This document shows, piece by piece, positions 54,056 to 61,591 of a DNA stretch of 64,000 nt. How positions within the stretch are numbered: the stretch's first letter is position 1; each line of letters opens with the position of its first letter. Where the stretch lies: positions 1 to 64,000 of the forward strand of contig NZ_JAUCDY010000011.1 in assembly GCF_030362935.1 (NCBI RefSeq), written 5' to 3'. Under the pieces are notes generated by a model. The model was not told the DNA's origin. It saw nothing but the letters and a program-made list of their open reading frames with translations, and ran no database searches. The DNA is from Thiopseudomonas acetoxidans. GTDB lineage: Bacteria; Pseudomonadota; Gammaproteobacteria; Pseudomonadales; Pseudomonadaceae. Both the position numbers and the translations under genes were made by a program.

Positions 54056-54385
54056 TTATGACTCAGGCACTGCGCAATACAGGTCATGTAACGTTTTGAT
54101 AATAGCCAGCGCATCTGGACTGCTGATGCGGTAGTAAATTTGTCGCCCACTACGCCGAGTATCAACCATACCCTCGCGACGTAGCACACCTAGCTGCTGT
54201 GACAATGTCGGCTGCACGATTTGTAAGCGTTTCTCCAGCTCGCCCACATTCATTTCACCTTCTACCAGCTGGCATAACAGCAGTAAACGATCTGGATTGC
54301 CTAATGCTTTGAGCAACTGTCCCGCATCGTCTGCGCTTTCACGCAGCTTTTCCAAATCCATTGCTGCTGGATTCAAGTTATTCAT
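54056..54385 (-). CDS. ArsR-family regulator, BigR/SqrR-like persulfide-sensor type
   Basis: 109 residues. Winged helix-turn-helix with MNVGELEKRLQIVQPTLSQQ and GVLRREGMVDTRRSG. Cys38 (in LLCQLVEG) and Cys104 (in DLYC) are 66 residues apart, the same spacing as the two sensing cysteines of SqrR and BigR, which form a tetrasulfide with persulfides and then release DNA. Metal-site cysteine pairs of ArsR/SmtB are absent. GGTGAG lies 6 bases before the ATG. The DUF2892 and DUF442 genes follow on the same strand beyond a MITE-like element. Confidence 0.82.
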   Translation of the reverse strand: MNNLNPAAMDLEKLRESADDAGQLLKALGNPDRLLLLCQLVEGEMNVGELEKRLQIVQPTLSQQLGVLRREGMVDTRRSGRQIYYRISSPDALAIIKTLHDLYCAVPES

Positions 54386-54412
54386 GCTTACTCACCTTAA
54401 AAAGTCATCATT

Positions 54413-54427
54413 TTTGCATGCTGCAAA
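54413..54427. promoter_or_regulatory. Candidate operator upstream of the BigR-like gene
   Basis: TTTGCA-TGC-TGCAAA, a perfect 6-bp inverted repeat 28 bases before the ArsR-family start. Autoregulation through such a site is typical of ArsR proteins; this assignment is inference. Confidence 0.4.
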
Positions 54428-54642
54428 TTGAAAGCTTATTTTTACACAGTTTAATCCTAGTTGGCATGACACCTATAATTTATAAGGTGTAGCAACTAGA
54501 TAGCTCTATATAGGGTCTATCAAAGACAGGATCGCACTATTTAACCAATGCTATTGGTCTTTGTAAAAGTATATTCTATGCGCGAATAATAAGTATTTTA
54601 ATTTGTAGCATCATTAGCAAAACGCTAAGTCCATGACTTTTG

Positions 54643-55818
54643 TCAACTTCTTCGCGGAACAAGGAAGGCCCAGAACAGCCCCCAGACCAATGCCCCAGCG
54701 CCTAACCAGAATGCGCCCTGCAGAGTGCCACCGGCGTTTAGCCATTGTTTTGTCAGCCATGGACCGCCCAACTGAGTTACACTATAAAGCGCGACCAGTG
54801 CTGCTGAGAGACGTGGCCCTTGGTGTGGATGCAAGGTTCTGGCCAAACGTTGAGACAGCAAAACGGTGCCAAGGAAAGTACTCCCCACCAACAGACCACA
54901 AAGCAAGACCCCGAACGTGCCCGGTATGACCAACACGGCTAGCACACCTAGCAGTTGCAATGCGTAATTCACCCGCAGGGCAACGGTGTCGCCCAGCATT
55001 GCACCGGCTCTATTCCAGATCCAAGGCGCCGGCAAGGTAGCCAAGGCCACCACCAGCCAACTGTAACCGACCAATGACTTGGGTATATCAGGTAACTGTG
55101 ATGCCAGTGTCGGCAGGAAGGTCATGGGCAAAATATAGCCCATGCCTGCACCGGCATAAGATAAGAACAACGGGGTGCTGTTTTTATCTAATAGCTTGCT
55201 GCTGGCTGGTATACCGGCGGAACTCACCGTGATGGGCGATGCCACTTCGAGCCGCATCAGCTGTCGCCAACCCCAAATGGCCAACGGCACACTTAAAATA
55301 AACGCAGGCCACCAACGTTCGGAGCCTGATAACCAGTCGGCAGGTATACTAACCAAGGCGCTGGAAACGATCAGACCAACGCCAACGCCTAGGTAAACCA
55401 AGCCGCTGGCACTGGCGCGTCCGTGGCGCGCCAGCCACTCTAAAATAAACGCCGGCGCCTGCACAAATACAATGCCGTTACTAATCCCATTAATCAGCCG
55501 CAACATTGAAAGAAGCTCGAAGCTATCCGTTTGTGTCTGCAGAAAGGTGCAGAGCACATTTATCCCTAACGCCCAAGGCAACACACTACGAATTTGCTCA
55601 ATACGGTGCCAGCGCATCGCCAGTAATGCACCGATCAAATAGCCTAGGTAGTTCCAACTGGCAATATCTGCACCCTGCTTGATCGTCAGCGCGCCATCGG
55701 CAATCAGCAATGGCAGCAAAGGTGTGTAGATAAAGCGCCCAAGGGTGTGCACCACTAATAAAATAAGGGCACCGGCAACGATGACTTTAAGTAAATTTGG
55801 CGTGTTATTGTTATTCAT
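54643..55818 (-). CDS. YbfB/YjiJ-family MFS transporter
   Basis: 391 residues with 12 membrane helices. The first, HTLGRFIYTPLLPLLIADGA, is the R-x-x-Y-T-P-L-L-P signature of the YbfB/YjiJ branch. The substrate is unknown. Another gene of the same strand, the ArsR regulator, is 257 bases downstream, so no operon is assumed. The stretch 54428-54642 between them shows nothing I can name. Confidence 0.88.
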   Translation of the reverse strand: MNNNNTPNLLKVIVAGALILLVVHTLGRFIYTPLLPLLIADGALTIKQGADIASWNYLGYLIGALLAMRWHRIEQIRSVLPWALGINVLCTFLQTQTDSFELLSMLRLINGISNGIVFVQAPAFILEWLARHGRASASGLVYLGVGVGLIVSSALVSIPADWLSGSERWWPAFILSVPLAIWGWRQLMRLEVASPITVSSAGIPASSKLLDKNSTPLFLSYAGAGMGYILPMTFLPTLASQLPDIPKSLVGYSWLVVALATLPAPWIWNRAGAMLGDTVALRVNYALQLLGVLAVLVIPGTFGVLLCGLLVGSTFLGTVLLSQRLARTLHPHQGPRLSAALVALYSVTQLGGPWLTKQWLNAGGTLQGAFWLGAGALVWGLFWAFLVPRRS

Positions 55819-55883
55819 ATGCCTTACCGCTTAAAAAATAGTTGGTTAGTGTGCTATGTTTTTTCTCCTGCAGCCTTGAGACG

Positions 55884-56708
55884 TTAGTCGGTACGCTTTA
55901 GCAGCGCTGTATTCACTATTTTATCGCGCCACACAGAACCTTTTGGCAGGGCATAAAAGTACGGGTTTAAGTGGCTTTCTCGAGCTACATAAGTTATTGG
56001 ATTACCCTGTTCATCAATCACCTCTCCGCCTGCGCCTTCCAACACTGCCTGCGCGGCTGCTGTATCCCATTGCGACGTAGGCGCAAGACGCGGGTACAGA
56101 TCGGCTTTACCTTCTGCCAACCAACAAAACTTCAACGAGCTGCCGGCATTGAGTAGCTCAATTTCAGCTTCTTGCTGTAAACGCTGCATTAGCTGCTGCT
56201 GCTCTAGACTGGAATGGCGCAAACTGGCTAAAACACGCAAGGGTTGCGCGGGTTTTGCCACACTAATGGCATGTGTCTTACCTTGCTCAACACGCCAAGC
56301 ACCTGAATTTTTACCGCCATAATAAATCACATTCTGCGTCGGCACACCCACTAGGCCAAACACCACCTGACCAGCCTCAATCAACGCCACATTAACGGTG
56401 AACTCTTCACTGCCAGCGATAAACTCTTTGGTGCCATCCAGCGGATCAACCAACCACCACCGCTGCCATTGTTGGCGCTGGGCTAGAGGAATATCACAGG
56501 CCTCTTCTGATAAAACGGGTATATCAGGGGTAAGCTGCTGTAAGCCCGCGACTAACACGCGATGCGCCGCCATATCTGCAGCGGTAACCGGACTGTCATC
56601 GGCTTTACTGCTCACGCTTACATCAGCGCGCCAAAATGGCAATGTTTGCTGCCCTGCTTCCTCTACCAGCTTTAGCAGTGCTTGAATCTGCTGCGCATTC
56701 ATCACCAT
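55884..56708 (-). CDS. cysQ: 3'(2'),5'-bisphosphate nucleotidase
   Basis: 274 residues. Inositol-monophosphatase fold with metal ligands in LSEEACDIP, VDPLDGTKEFI and QWDTAAAQAVLEGAGG. It hydrolyses PAP, the by-product of sulfate assimilation. Its start overlaps the nudE stop by 7 bases, with GGAG 8 bases upstream, so they are coupled. Confidence 0.95.
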   Translation of the reverse strand: MVMNAQQIQALLKLVEEAGQQTLPFWRADVSVSSKADDSPVTAADMAAHRVLVAGLQQLTPDIPVLSEEACDIPLAQRQQWQRWWLVDPLDGTKEFIAGSEEFTVNVALIEAGQVVFGLVGVPTQNVIYYGGKNSGAWRVEQGKTHAISVAKPAQPLRVLASLRHSSLEQQQLMQRLQQEAEIELLNAGSSLKFCWLAEGKADLYPRLAPTSQWDTAAAQAVLEGAGGEVIDEQGNPITYVARESHLNPYFYALPKGSVWRDKIVNTALLKRTD

Positions 56709-57262
56709 TGGCCACGCTCCATCAGTAAATCTCGCGCAATATACAGTGCACCTAAAGCGCGGCCTTCGGAAAAATTCGGCTCGCGTAGCAATGCAAGCAA
56801 GTCAGATAGCGGATGGGTACGCACACGCATGGGTTCGGGCTCATCGCCAGGTAAACTAGACGGGTAAATATCCCGCGCCAGCACCACCGTCACCCGTTGG
56901 CTCATGTAGCCGGGCGATAGACTCAACTCTGCAATCACCTCTAACTCTTTCGCGGCAAAGCCCGCTTCTTCCTGCAATTCACGGTTGGCCGCTTGCAAAG
57001 CATTCTCACCTGCATCTATGAGTCCTTTGGGCAGCGACCATTCATAACTGGCACTGCCAGCGCAATATTCCTCAATCAGCACCGCATTATTGCGCTCATC
57101 CAAGGCGACAATCATCACCGCGCCATGCCCGTCAGCTCGACCTCGCAGACGCTCATAGGTGCGCTCTTCGCCATTACTGAACCTGAGCTGCATTTGCTCA
57201 ACGCGGAAAATACGGGTCTGGGCTATTTGCTCACAGCTTAAAATCTCTGGTTTTACTCGCAT
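56702..57262 (-). CDS. nudE: ADP compounds hydrolase NudE
   Basis: 186 residues. Nudix box GLIDAGENALQAANRELQEE then AGF, preceded by the family's YEWSLPKG. NudE cleaves ADP-ribose, NADH and Ap3A. It overlaps cysQ downstream and is divergent from yrfG, an arrangement known from many gammaproteobacteria. Confidence 0.94.
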   Translation of the reverse strand: MRVKPEILSCEQIAQTRIFRVEQMQLRFSNGEERTYERLRGRADGHGAVMIVALDERNNAVLIEEYCAGSASYEWSLPKGLIDAGENALQAANRELQEEAGFAAKELEVIAELSLSPGYMSQRVTVVLARDIYPSSLPGDEPEPMRVRTHPLSDLLALLREPNFSEGRALGALYIARDLLMERGQW

Positions 57263-57328
57263 CAGTTAACCTCTCCTTTCATTACAGGCTATGATAGCGC
57301 GCTTAATCCATTATTTTTATCTTCTTTT

Positions 57329-57991
57329 ATGACAGCCTTACCTTGGTCGCACATTGATACCGTTTTGCTGGATATGGACGGCACCCTGCTGGATCTGCAT
57401 TTTGATAATTTTTTCTGGCTCGATTACCTGCATCAGTGTTATGCGCAACAGCATTCGCTCAGCGTCGATGAAGCTAAAGCCCATGTAGTACCACTGCTCA
57501 ACTCCTATACGGGACAGTTGAAATGGTATTGCGTGGAGTTTTGGACTGAAAAACTGCAGCTACCGATTCGTGAGATGAAACGCGAACAAGCGGCGCGTAT
57601 TGCTCCGCGTGAGCATGCGTTGGAGTTTTTGCACTGCTTGCAACAGGCGGGTAAGCAGGTGATTTTGGTGACTAATGCCCATCGCCATTCGCTGGACATT
57701 AAGCTCGAACGGGTGGATTTAGCCGCTGGCTTGGATGCCATGGTGAGTTCGCATGATTACGGCTACCCAAAAGAGCGCGAGGAGTTTTGGCAACACTTGC
57801 AGCAACACTATCCATTTGATCCACAGCGCACGCTATTTATTGATGACAGCCTGAATGTCCTTCGTAGCGCGCAACGTTATGGCATCCAACACCTGCGCTG
57901 CATCGCCCAACCCGATAGCCACAGCCCGCACAAAGACTGCGCCGAGTTTATCGATGGCGGAGATTTCGCCCAACTGCTACATGGAATCTAA
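57329..57991 (+). CDS. yrfG: GMP/IMP nucleotidase YrfG
   Basis: 220 residues. HAD-superfamily phosphatase: LLDMDGTLLDLHFDNFFW is motif I with its family-specific cap start, VTNAHRHSLDIKLE gives motifs II/III, and LFIDDSLNVLRSA motif IV. The E. coli enzyme dephosphorylates purine mononucleotides. Divergent from nudE. Confidence 0.93.
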   Translation: MTALPWSHIDTVLLDMDGTLLDLHFDNFFWLDYLHQCYAQQHSLSVDEAKAHVVPLLNSYTGQLKWYCVEFWTEKLQLPIREMKREQAARIAPREHALEFLHCLQQAGKQVILVTNAHRHSLDIKLERVDLAAGLDAMVSSHDYGYPKEREEFWQHLQQHYPFDPQRTLFIDDSLNVLRSAQRYGIQHLRCIAQPDSHSPHKDCAEFIDGGDFAQLLHGI

Positions 57992-58035
57992 CCCCAAAGA
58001 ACGGCAGCCTATTGACCACGCTAGTGTATGAGCGC

Positions 58036-58105
58036 TTCTGTGGGGATTTCTGTGGCTGCTTCTGTGAGGGTTTCTGTGGCTATTTCTGTGGTCGGCTTCT
58101 GTGGG
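58036..58105. repeat. 12-bp minisatellite leading into a REP element
   Basis: TTCTGTGG (one copy TTCTGTGA) starts at 58036, 58048, 58060, 58072, 58084 and 58098, a period of 12 with a last step of 14. The last unit is the left edge of the REP at 58100. It looks like an amplification of the REP border. Confidence 0.88.
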
Positions 58106-58123
58106 AGCGCAACTCTTGCGCGA
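58100..58123 (+). repeat. REP element
   Basis: TGTGGGAGCGCAACTCTTGC then GCGA, stem GCGCAA/TTGCGC. Followed 28 bases later by REPIN copy B. Confidence 0.9.
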
Positions 58124-58151
58124 ACAAACTATCCAGCATCACCAAAGCCAA

Positions 58152-58242
58152 TCGCGCATAAGATGCGCTCCCACAAAGAGCTGTGCCAACCCAAGCCCGG
58201 TGCAGCGACGCTTAATACTGTAGGAGCGCAACTCTTGCGCGA
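58152..58242. repeat. REPIN copy B (91 bp)
   Basis: Reversed REP (58152-58175), a 43-base spacer, forward REP (58219-58242, TGTAGG in place of TGTGGG). It differs from copy A at only about two positions. Confidence 0.92.
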
Positions 58243-58271
58243 AAAAAACCAACCTGCAGCGCTGAATCCAA

Positions 58272-58295
58272 TCGCGCATAAGATGCGCTCCCACA
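58272..58295 (-). repeat. REP element
   Basis: TCGCGCATAAGATGCGCTCC then CACA, a reversed copy with the GCGCAT/ATGCGC stem. The rest of 57992-58396 holds no gene. Confidence 0.9.
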
Positions 58296-58396
58296 AGAAC
58301 TGTGCCCACCCCACCCCAAAAGCCAGTCTCCCACAGAGCCGTTGGAATTCGTTTTTATAAGAGTTTTTTAGGGTTTTGTTTCTGGGCCAATACTGC

Positions 58397-58945
58397 CTAA
58401 GGCTTCATCCGCTGCAGAATGGGTTCTTTATCAATCAGCTGATGTTTCAACACCGCCGCCACATGCAACACTATTAAACCAACCAAAAACCACACACTCA
58501 ATTCATGAAGGGTTTTAAACAGCTGAACCTGACGGGTTGAAACATGCAGCATTGCCGGCACAGAAAACAGATTAAAAAACTCTAACGCCCGACCACTGCC
58601 TGTTGCGACTAAATAGCCCGAGACAGCCACAACAAAAACATTCGCATACATGACTCGATGCACCAGCTTGCCCAACAGCATCATAACGGGACTACGCGCC
58701 ACTGCAGGTGCAGGCGTTGCAGTTAGCATACGCCAAAGCAAACGAATCAACATCAACAACGCCACCACCACACCCAAACTGGTATGCAGCATAGGCGCGG
58801 TACGGTACCAAGAATCAAACACGCTCAGGCTGACCATCCATAACCCCAGCCCAATCAGCACAGCAATCAGCACAGCGATTGTCCAATGCAACAAAACACT
58901 GATCAGCCCATAACGCGTCTGGTCATCACGCAACTGAATCGACAT
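58397..58945 (-). CDS. Cytochrome b561
   Basis: 182 residues, four membrane helices. Haem-ligand histidines are visible in LLHWTIAVLIAV, MLHTSLGVVVAL and LIVLHVAAVLKHQLI, the prokaryotic b561 (CybB) pattern. It moves electrons in the inner membrane, in E. coli from superoxide to quinone. The ferritin gene ends 3 bases before its start, so they are co-transcribed. Confidence 0.9.
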   Translation of the reverse strand: MSIQLRDDQTRYGLISVLLHWTIAVLIAVLIGLGLWMVSLSVFDSWYRTAPMLHTSLGVVVALLMLIRLLWRMLTATPAPAVARSPVMMLLGKLVHRVMYANVFVVAVSGYLVATGSGRALEFFNLFSVPAMLHVSTRQVQLFKTLHELSVWFLVGLIVLHVAAVLKHQLIDKEPILQRMKP

Positions 58946-58948
58946 AAA

Positions 58949-59413
58949 TTACATTTGTGCCTGCAGATAGTTTGACAGACCAATAAGCTCAATCAAACGC
59001 AGCTGTTTTTCCAACCAGTACATATGATCTTCTTCTGTATCCCGCTGCTGTTCTAACAACATGTCACGCGTGACGTAATCCTGATGCTCTTCACAGAGTG
59101 CAATCGCATCGGCTAGATTTTTCTGCACCAGATACTCAACTGCCAAATCATTACGCAGCATACTGGGCACATCTGTACCTGGGTTGACCGGCTCAGGCGT
59201 CATATCCGGCGTGCCCCCCAAAAATAAAATACGCTTAAGGATGGCATCGGCATGCTGGGTTTCTTCTTCCATTTCGTGGTTGATACGCTCATAAAGCTTG
59301 GTCAAACCCAGATCTTCGTATTGTCTAGAATGCAGAAAATACTGATCCCGCGCCGCCAGCTCACCGCGTAGCAAATCGATTAAACAGGCTACAACTTGTT
59401 TATTACCTTGCAT
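58949..59413 (-). CDS. ftnA: FtnA-type bacterial ferritin (haem-less bacterioferritin homologue)
   Basis: 154 residues from the ATG at 59413; GTG codons upstream give only a few extra residues. It matches the P. aeruginosa FtnA sequence type (LARDQYFLHSR-like start, INHEMEEETQHADAILKRIL, and TEEDHMYWLEKQLRLI). Ferroxidase acids Glu18-like, Glu51-like and His54-like are present in these stretches. The haem ligand Met52 of true bacterioferritins is replaced by Thr in EEETQHAD. It stores iron in a 24-mer and is probably transcribed with cytochrome b561. Confidence 0.9.
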   Translation of the reverse strand: MQGNKQVVACLIDLLRGELAARDQYFLHSRQYEDLGLTKLYERINHEMEEETQHADAILKRILFLGGTPDMTPEPVNPGTDVPSMLRNDLAVEYLVQKNLADAIALCEEHQDYVTRDMLLEQQRDTEEDHMYWLEKQLRLIELIGLSNYLQAQM

Positions 59414-59536
59414 AAACACCCCCACATAGTTTGACGCTCATCATAAAGCACAGCGCTAAAAGTTTCAGGGATAATTCTATGTCCAAACTCTATGGCTAGC
59501 AAAAAGACGCGTCGGATGAGTATTGTCAAGCGGATC

Positions 59537-59568
59537 AAAAAAGGGGCGCAACCTGTGCACCCCTTTTT
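59537..59568. terminator. Terminator of the outer-membrane protein gene
   Basis: AAAAAGGGG (59538-59546) / CCCCTTTTT (59560-59568), extended inward by GCA/TGC across a mismatch. Bidirectional; on the minus strand TTTTTT follows. 15 bases after the gene's stop. Confidence 0.88.
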
Positions 59569-59583
59569 ATTCAGCTAGCAAGA

Positions 59584-60225
59584 TTAGAACTTGTAGCGGA
59601 TACCTGCGGAAAACATATCAATATCATGTTTCACGCTAACTTTTGTACGTGTAGCACCTGCCCAAGCTTTAGCATCAGCAACTTTGTGATAACGCTCATA
59701 CTCAACCACGGCGGCTAAGTTTTCAACAAACTCATAACTGGCACCTACACCATATAATGGCGCCCACTTACGCACTTTTCCAGTAGCAGAATACCCATTG
59801 GTGTCTTTATCTGAAAGCTTGGTTTCAAGTCTATGTAAGCCTGCCTTAGCAAATAAAGTAAAATCAGCAATTGGCAAAGTACCCACTACATTAGCACCCA
59901 AACCTTTTGTGCTGCTCTTTATTTTATCCTGATAGCCAACTTTTGTTAATTTGTACTGCGCTTTACCCAAATCAACATACTGAGCCTCAAGGGCTACATA
60001 GGGGTTTAGCTGCAGACCCACAAGCAGCTTATAAGCTGTATCTTTTTTATCCGTTTTAGTACTAGCTGACAGGCTCTCGGCTTCGCGCTTTACAAAGCTT
60101 GGCTTTTCAGCTTTCGCTTGCCCCAAGTTACCCTGAATATAACCCGACACATCCCAATCCGCTGCCTGTGCACCCGTGCTAGCCAAACCCAGCACTACAG
60201 CTGCTGCCAATACTTTCTTCAACAT
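59584..60225 (-). CDS. Outer-membrane beta-barrel protein
   Basis: 213 residues from the ATG at 60225, with GGAGAG 8 bases upstream; an ATG at 60240 is weaker. Signal peptide MLKKVLAAAVVLGLASTG with cleavage after AQA. The mature chain has alternating strands of an eight-stranded OmpA/OmpX-like barrel and ends IRYKF, the C-terminal Phe recognised by the BAM complex. Specific role unknown; not OmpA itself, because there is no peptidoglycan-binding domain. Confidence 0.85.
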   Translation of the reverse strand: MLKKVLAAAVVLGLASTGAQAADWDVSGYIQGNLGQAKAEKPSFVKREAESLSASTKTDKKDTAYKLLVGLQLNPYVALEAQYVDLGKAQYKLTKVGYQDKIKSSTKGLGANVVGTLPIADFTLFAKAGLHRLETKLSDKDTNGYSATGKVRKWAPLYGVGASYEFVENLAAVVEYERYHKVADAKAWAGATRTKVSVKHDIDMFSAGIRYKF

Positions 60226-60338
60226 ACTGCTACTCTCCATGAGTTACTTAAAATAAGAGAAAGCATAATATAATTAATGGTAGTAAAGTCAAGGCTGGTG
60301 ATTTGCTCTCTTAATTTTGCATAATGTGCTAAGCATAT

Positions 60339-60372
60339 AAAACCCCGTACTTTTAAATTAGTACGGGGTTTT
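60339..60372. terminator. Terminator of fba
   Basis: AAAACCCCGTAC (60339-60350) / GTACGGGGTTTT (60361-60372), a 12-bp perfect stem, 25 bases after the fba stop. Bidirectional form. Confidence 0.92.
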
Positions 60373-60396
60373 ATATAGCTAAGTTAGTTAATCAGC

Positions 60397-61452
60397 TTAC
60401 TTATACAGCTCACCGCTGGCATAACGCTGATACATGATTTCCATGGAAATCGGGGTGATTTTGCTGGCATTGCCAGCCGCACCAAAGGCCTCATAACGTG
60501 CGATACAGATATCACGCATGGCTTTAACGGTTTCCGCCAAGTATTTGCGCGGGTCAAACTCGCTGGGGTTTTGCGCCAAGTAGCGACGAATCGCGCCCGT
60601 TGAGGCTAAACGCAAGTCGGTGTCAATATTCACTTTACGCACGCCGTGCTTGATACCTTCGACGATTTCGTCCACTGGCACACCGTAGGTTTCGCCAATG
60701 TCGCCGCCGTATTCATTGATAATTGCCAACCAATCCTGCGGCACCGAGCTGGAGCCGTGCATCACCAAGTGCGTGTTCGGAATGCGCGCATGGATTTCTT
60801 TGATGCGTTCAATGGCTAAGGTATCGCCAGTAGGTGGCTTGGTAAATTTGTACGCGCCATGGCTGGTGCCGATGGCAATCGCCAGTGCATCCACCTTAGT
60901 TTTCGCTACAAAATCAGCGGCTTCTTCTGGGTCGGTGAGCATTTGCTCCATATCCAGCACGCCTTCTGCGCCAACGCCGTCTTCTTCACCGGCCATACCA
61001 GTTTCTAAGCTACCTAAGCAACCCAGCTCACCTTCTACCGACACACCGCACGCATGCGCCATTTCTACGGTACGACGGGTGACTTCGACGTTGTAGTCAT
61101 AATCGGATGGGGTTTTACCGTCTTCAAGGAGCGAGCCGTCCATCATCACTGAGCTGAAGCCCAGTTGGATCGAACGCTGACAAATCGCCGGGCTGGTGCC
61201 GTGATCCTGGTGCATACAGACGGGAATGTGCGGGAACTCTTCGATTGCCGCTAATATCAGGTGACGCAAAAACGGGGCGCCAGCATATTTGCGCGCACCG
61301 GCTGAAGCCTGGACAATCACCGGAGAATTGGTGTGATCAGCCGCTTCCATAATCGCGCGCATTTGCTCAAGGTTGTTCACGTTATACGCTGGGATGCCAT
61401 AGCCAAATTCGGCGGCATGATCCAGCAATTGACGCATAGTAATTAGAGCCAT
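60397..61452 (-). CDS. fba: Fructose-bisphosphate aldolase, class II
   Basis: 351 residues. Zinc-dependent class II enzyme of the Calvin-cycle-type subgroup: VCMHQDHGTSP holds the catalytic Asp and zinc His, and VMHGSSSVPQDW and KVNIDTDLRLASTGAIR form the phosphate sites. It cleaves fructose 1,6-bisphosphate. Last of epd-pgk-fba, separated from pgk by a REP element. With pfkA elsewhere in the window, the upper glycolytic route seems complete at this step. Confidence 0.96.
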   Translation of the reverse strand: MALITMRQLLDHAAEFGYGIPAYNVNNLEQMRAIMEAADHTNSPVIVQASAGARKYAGAPFLRHLILAAIEEFPHIPVCMHQDHGTSPAICQRSIQLGFSSVMMDGSLLEDGKTPSDYDYNVEVTRRTVEMAHACGVSVEGELGCLGSLETGMAGEEDGVGAEGVLDMEQMLTDPEEAADFVAKTKVDALAIAIGTSHGAYKFTKPPTGDTLAIERIKEIHARIPNTHLVMHGSSSVPQDWLAIINEYGGDIGETYGVPVDEIVEGIKHGVRKVNIDTDLRLASTGAIRRYLAQNPSEFDPRKYLAETVKAMRDICIARYEAFGAAGNASKITPISMEIMYQRYASGELYK

Positions 61453-61547
61453 AGGGTCTACTCCTGTTTTTTAATGCGGGCTGGCATTAGGCCAACCCGT
61501 GTGAAAATTATGTATGTTGCGCCCCACAACAAGAGTCGTGCCCCAAC

Positions 61548-61585
61548 TGTGGGAGCGCAACTGTGGGAGCGCAACTCTTGCGCGA
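61548..61585 (+). repeat. REP element with duplicated left half
   Basis: TGTGGGAGCGCAAC occurs twice in tandem (61548-61561, 61562-61575). The second occurrence continues as a full REP to 61585. Located between pgk and fba, so it lies inside the presumed mRNA. Confidence 0.9.
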
Positions 61586-61591
61586 AAAAAT

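Noticed and set aside
58028..58360. 110-codon open frame on the plus strand
   Set aside because: It is built entirely from the 12-bp minisatellite and REP copies; no start signal.
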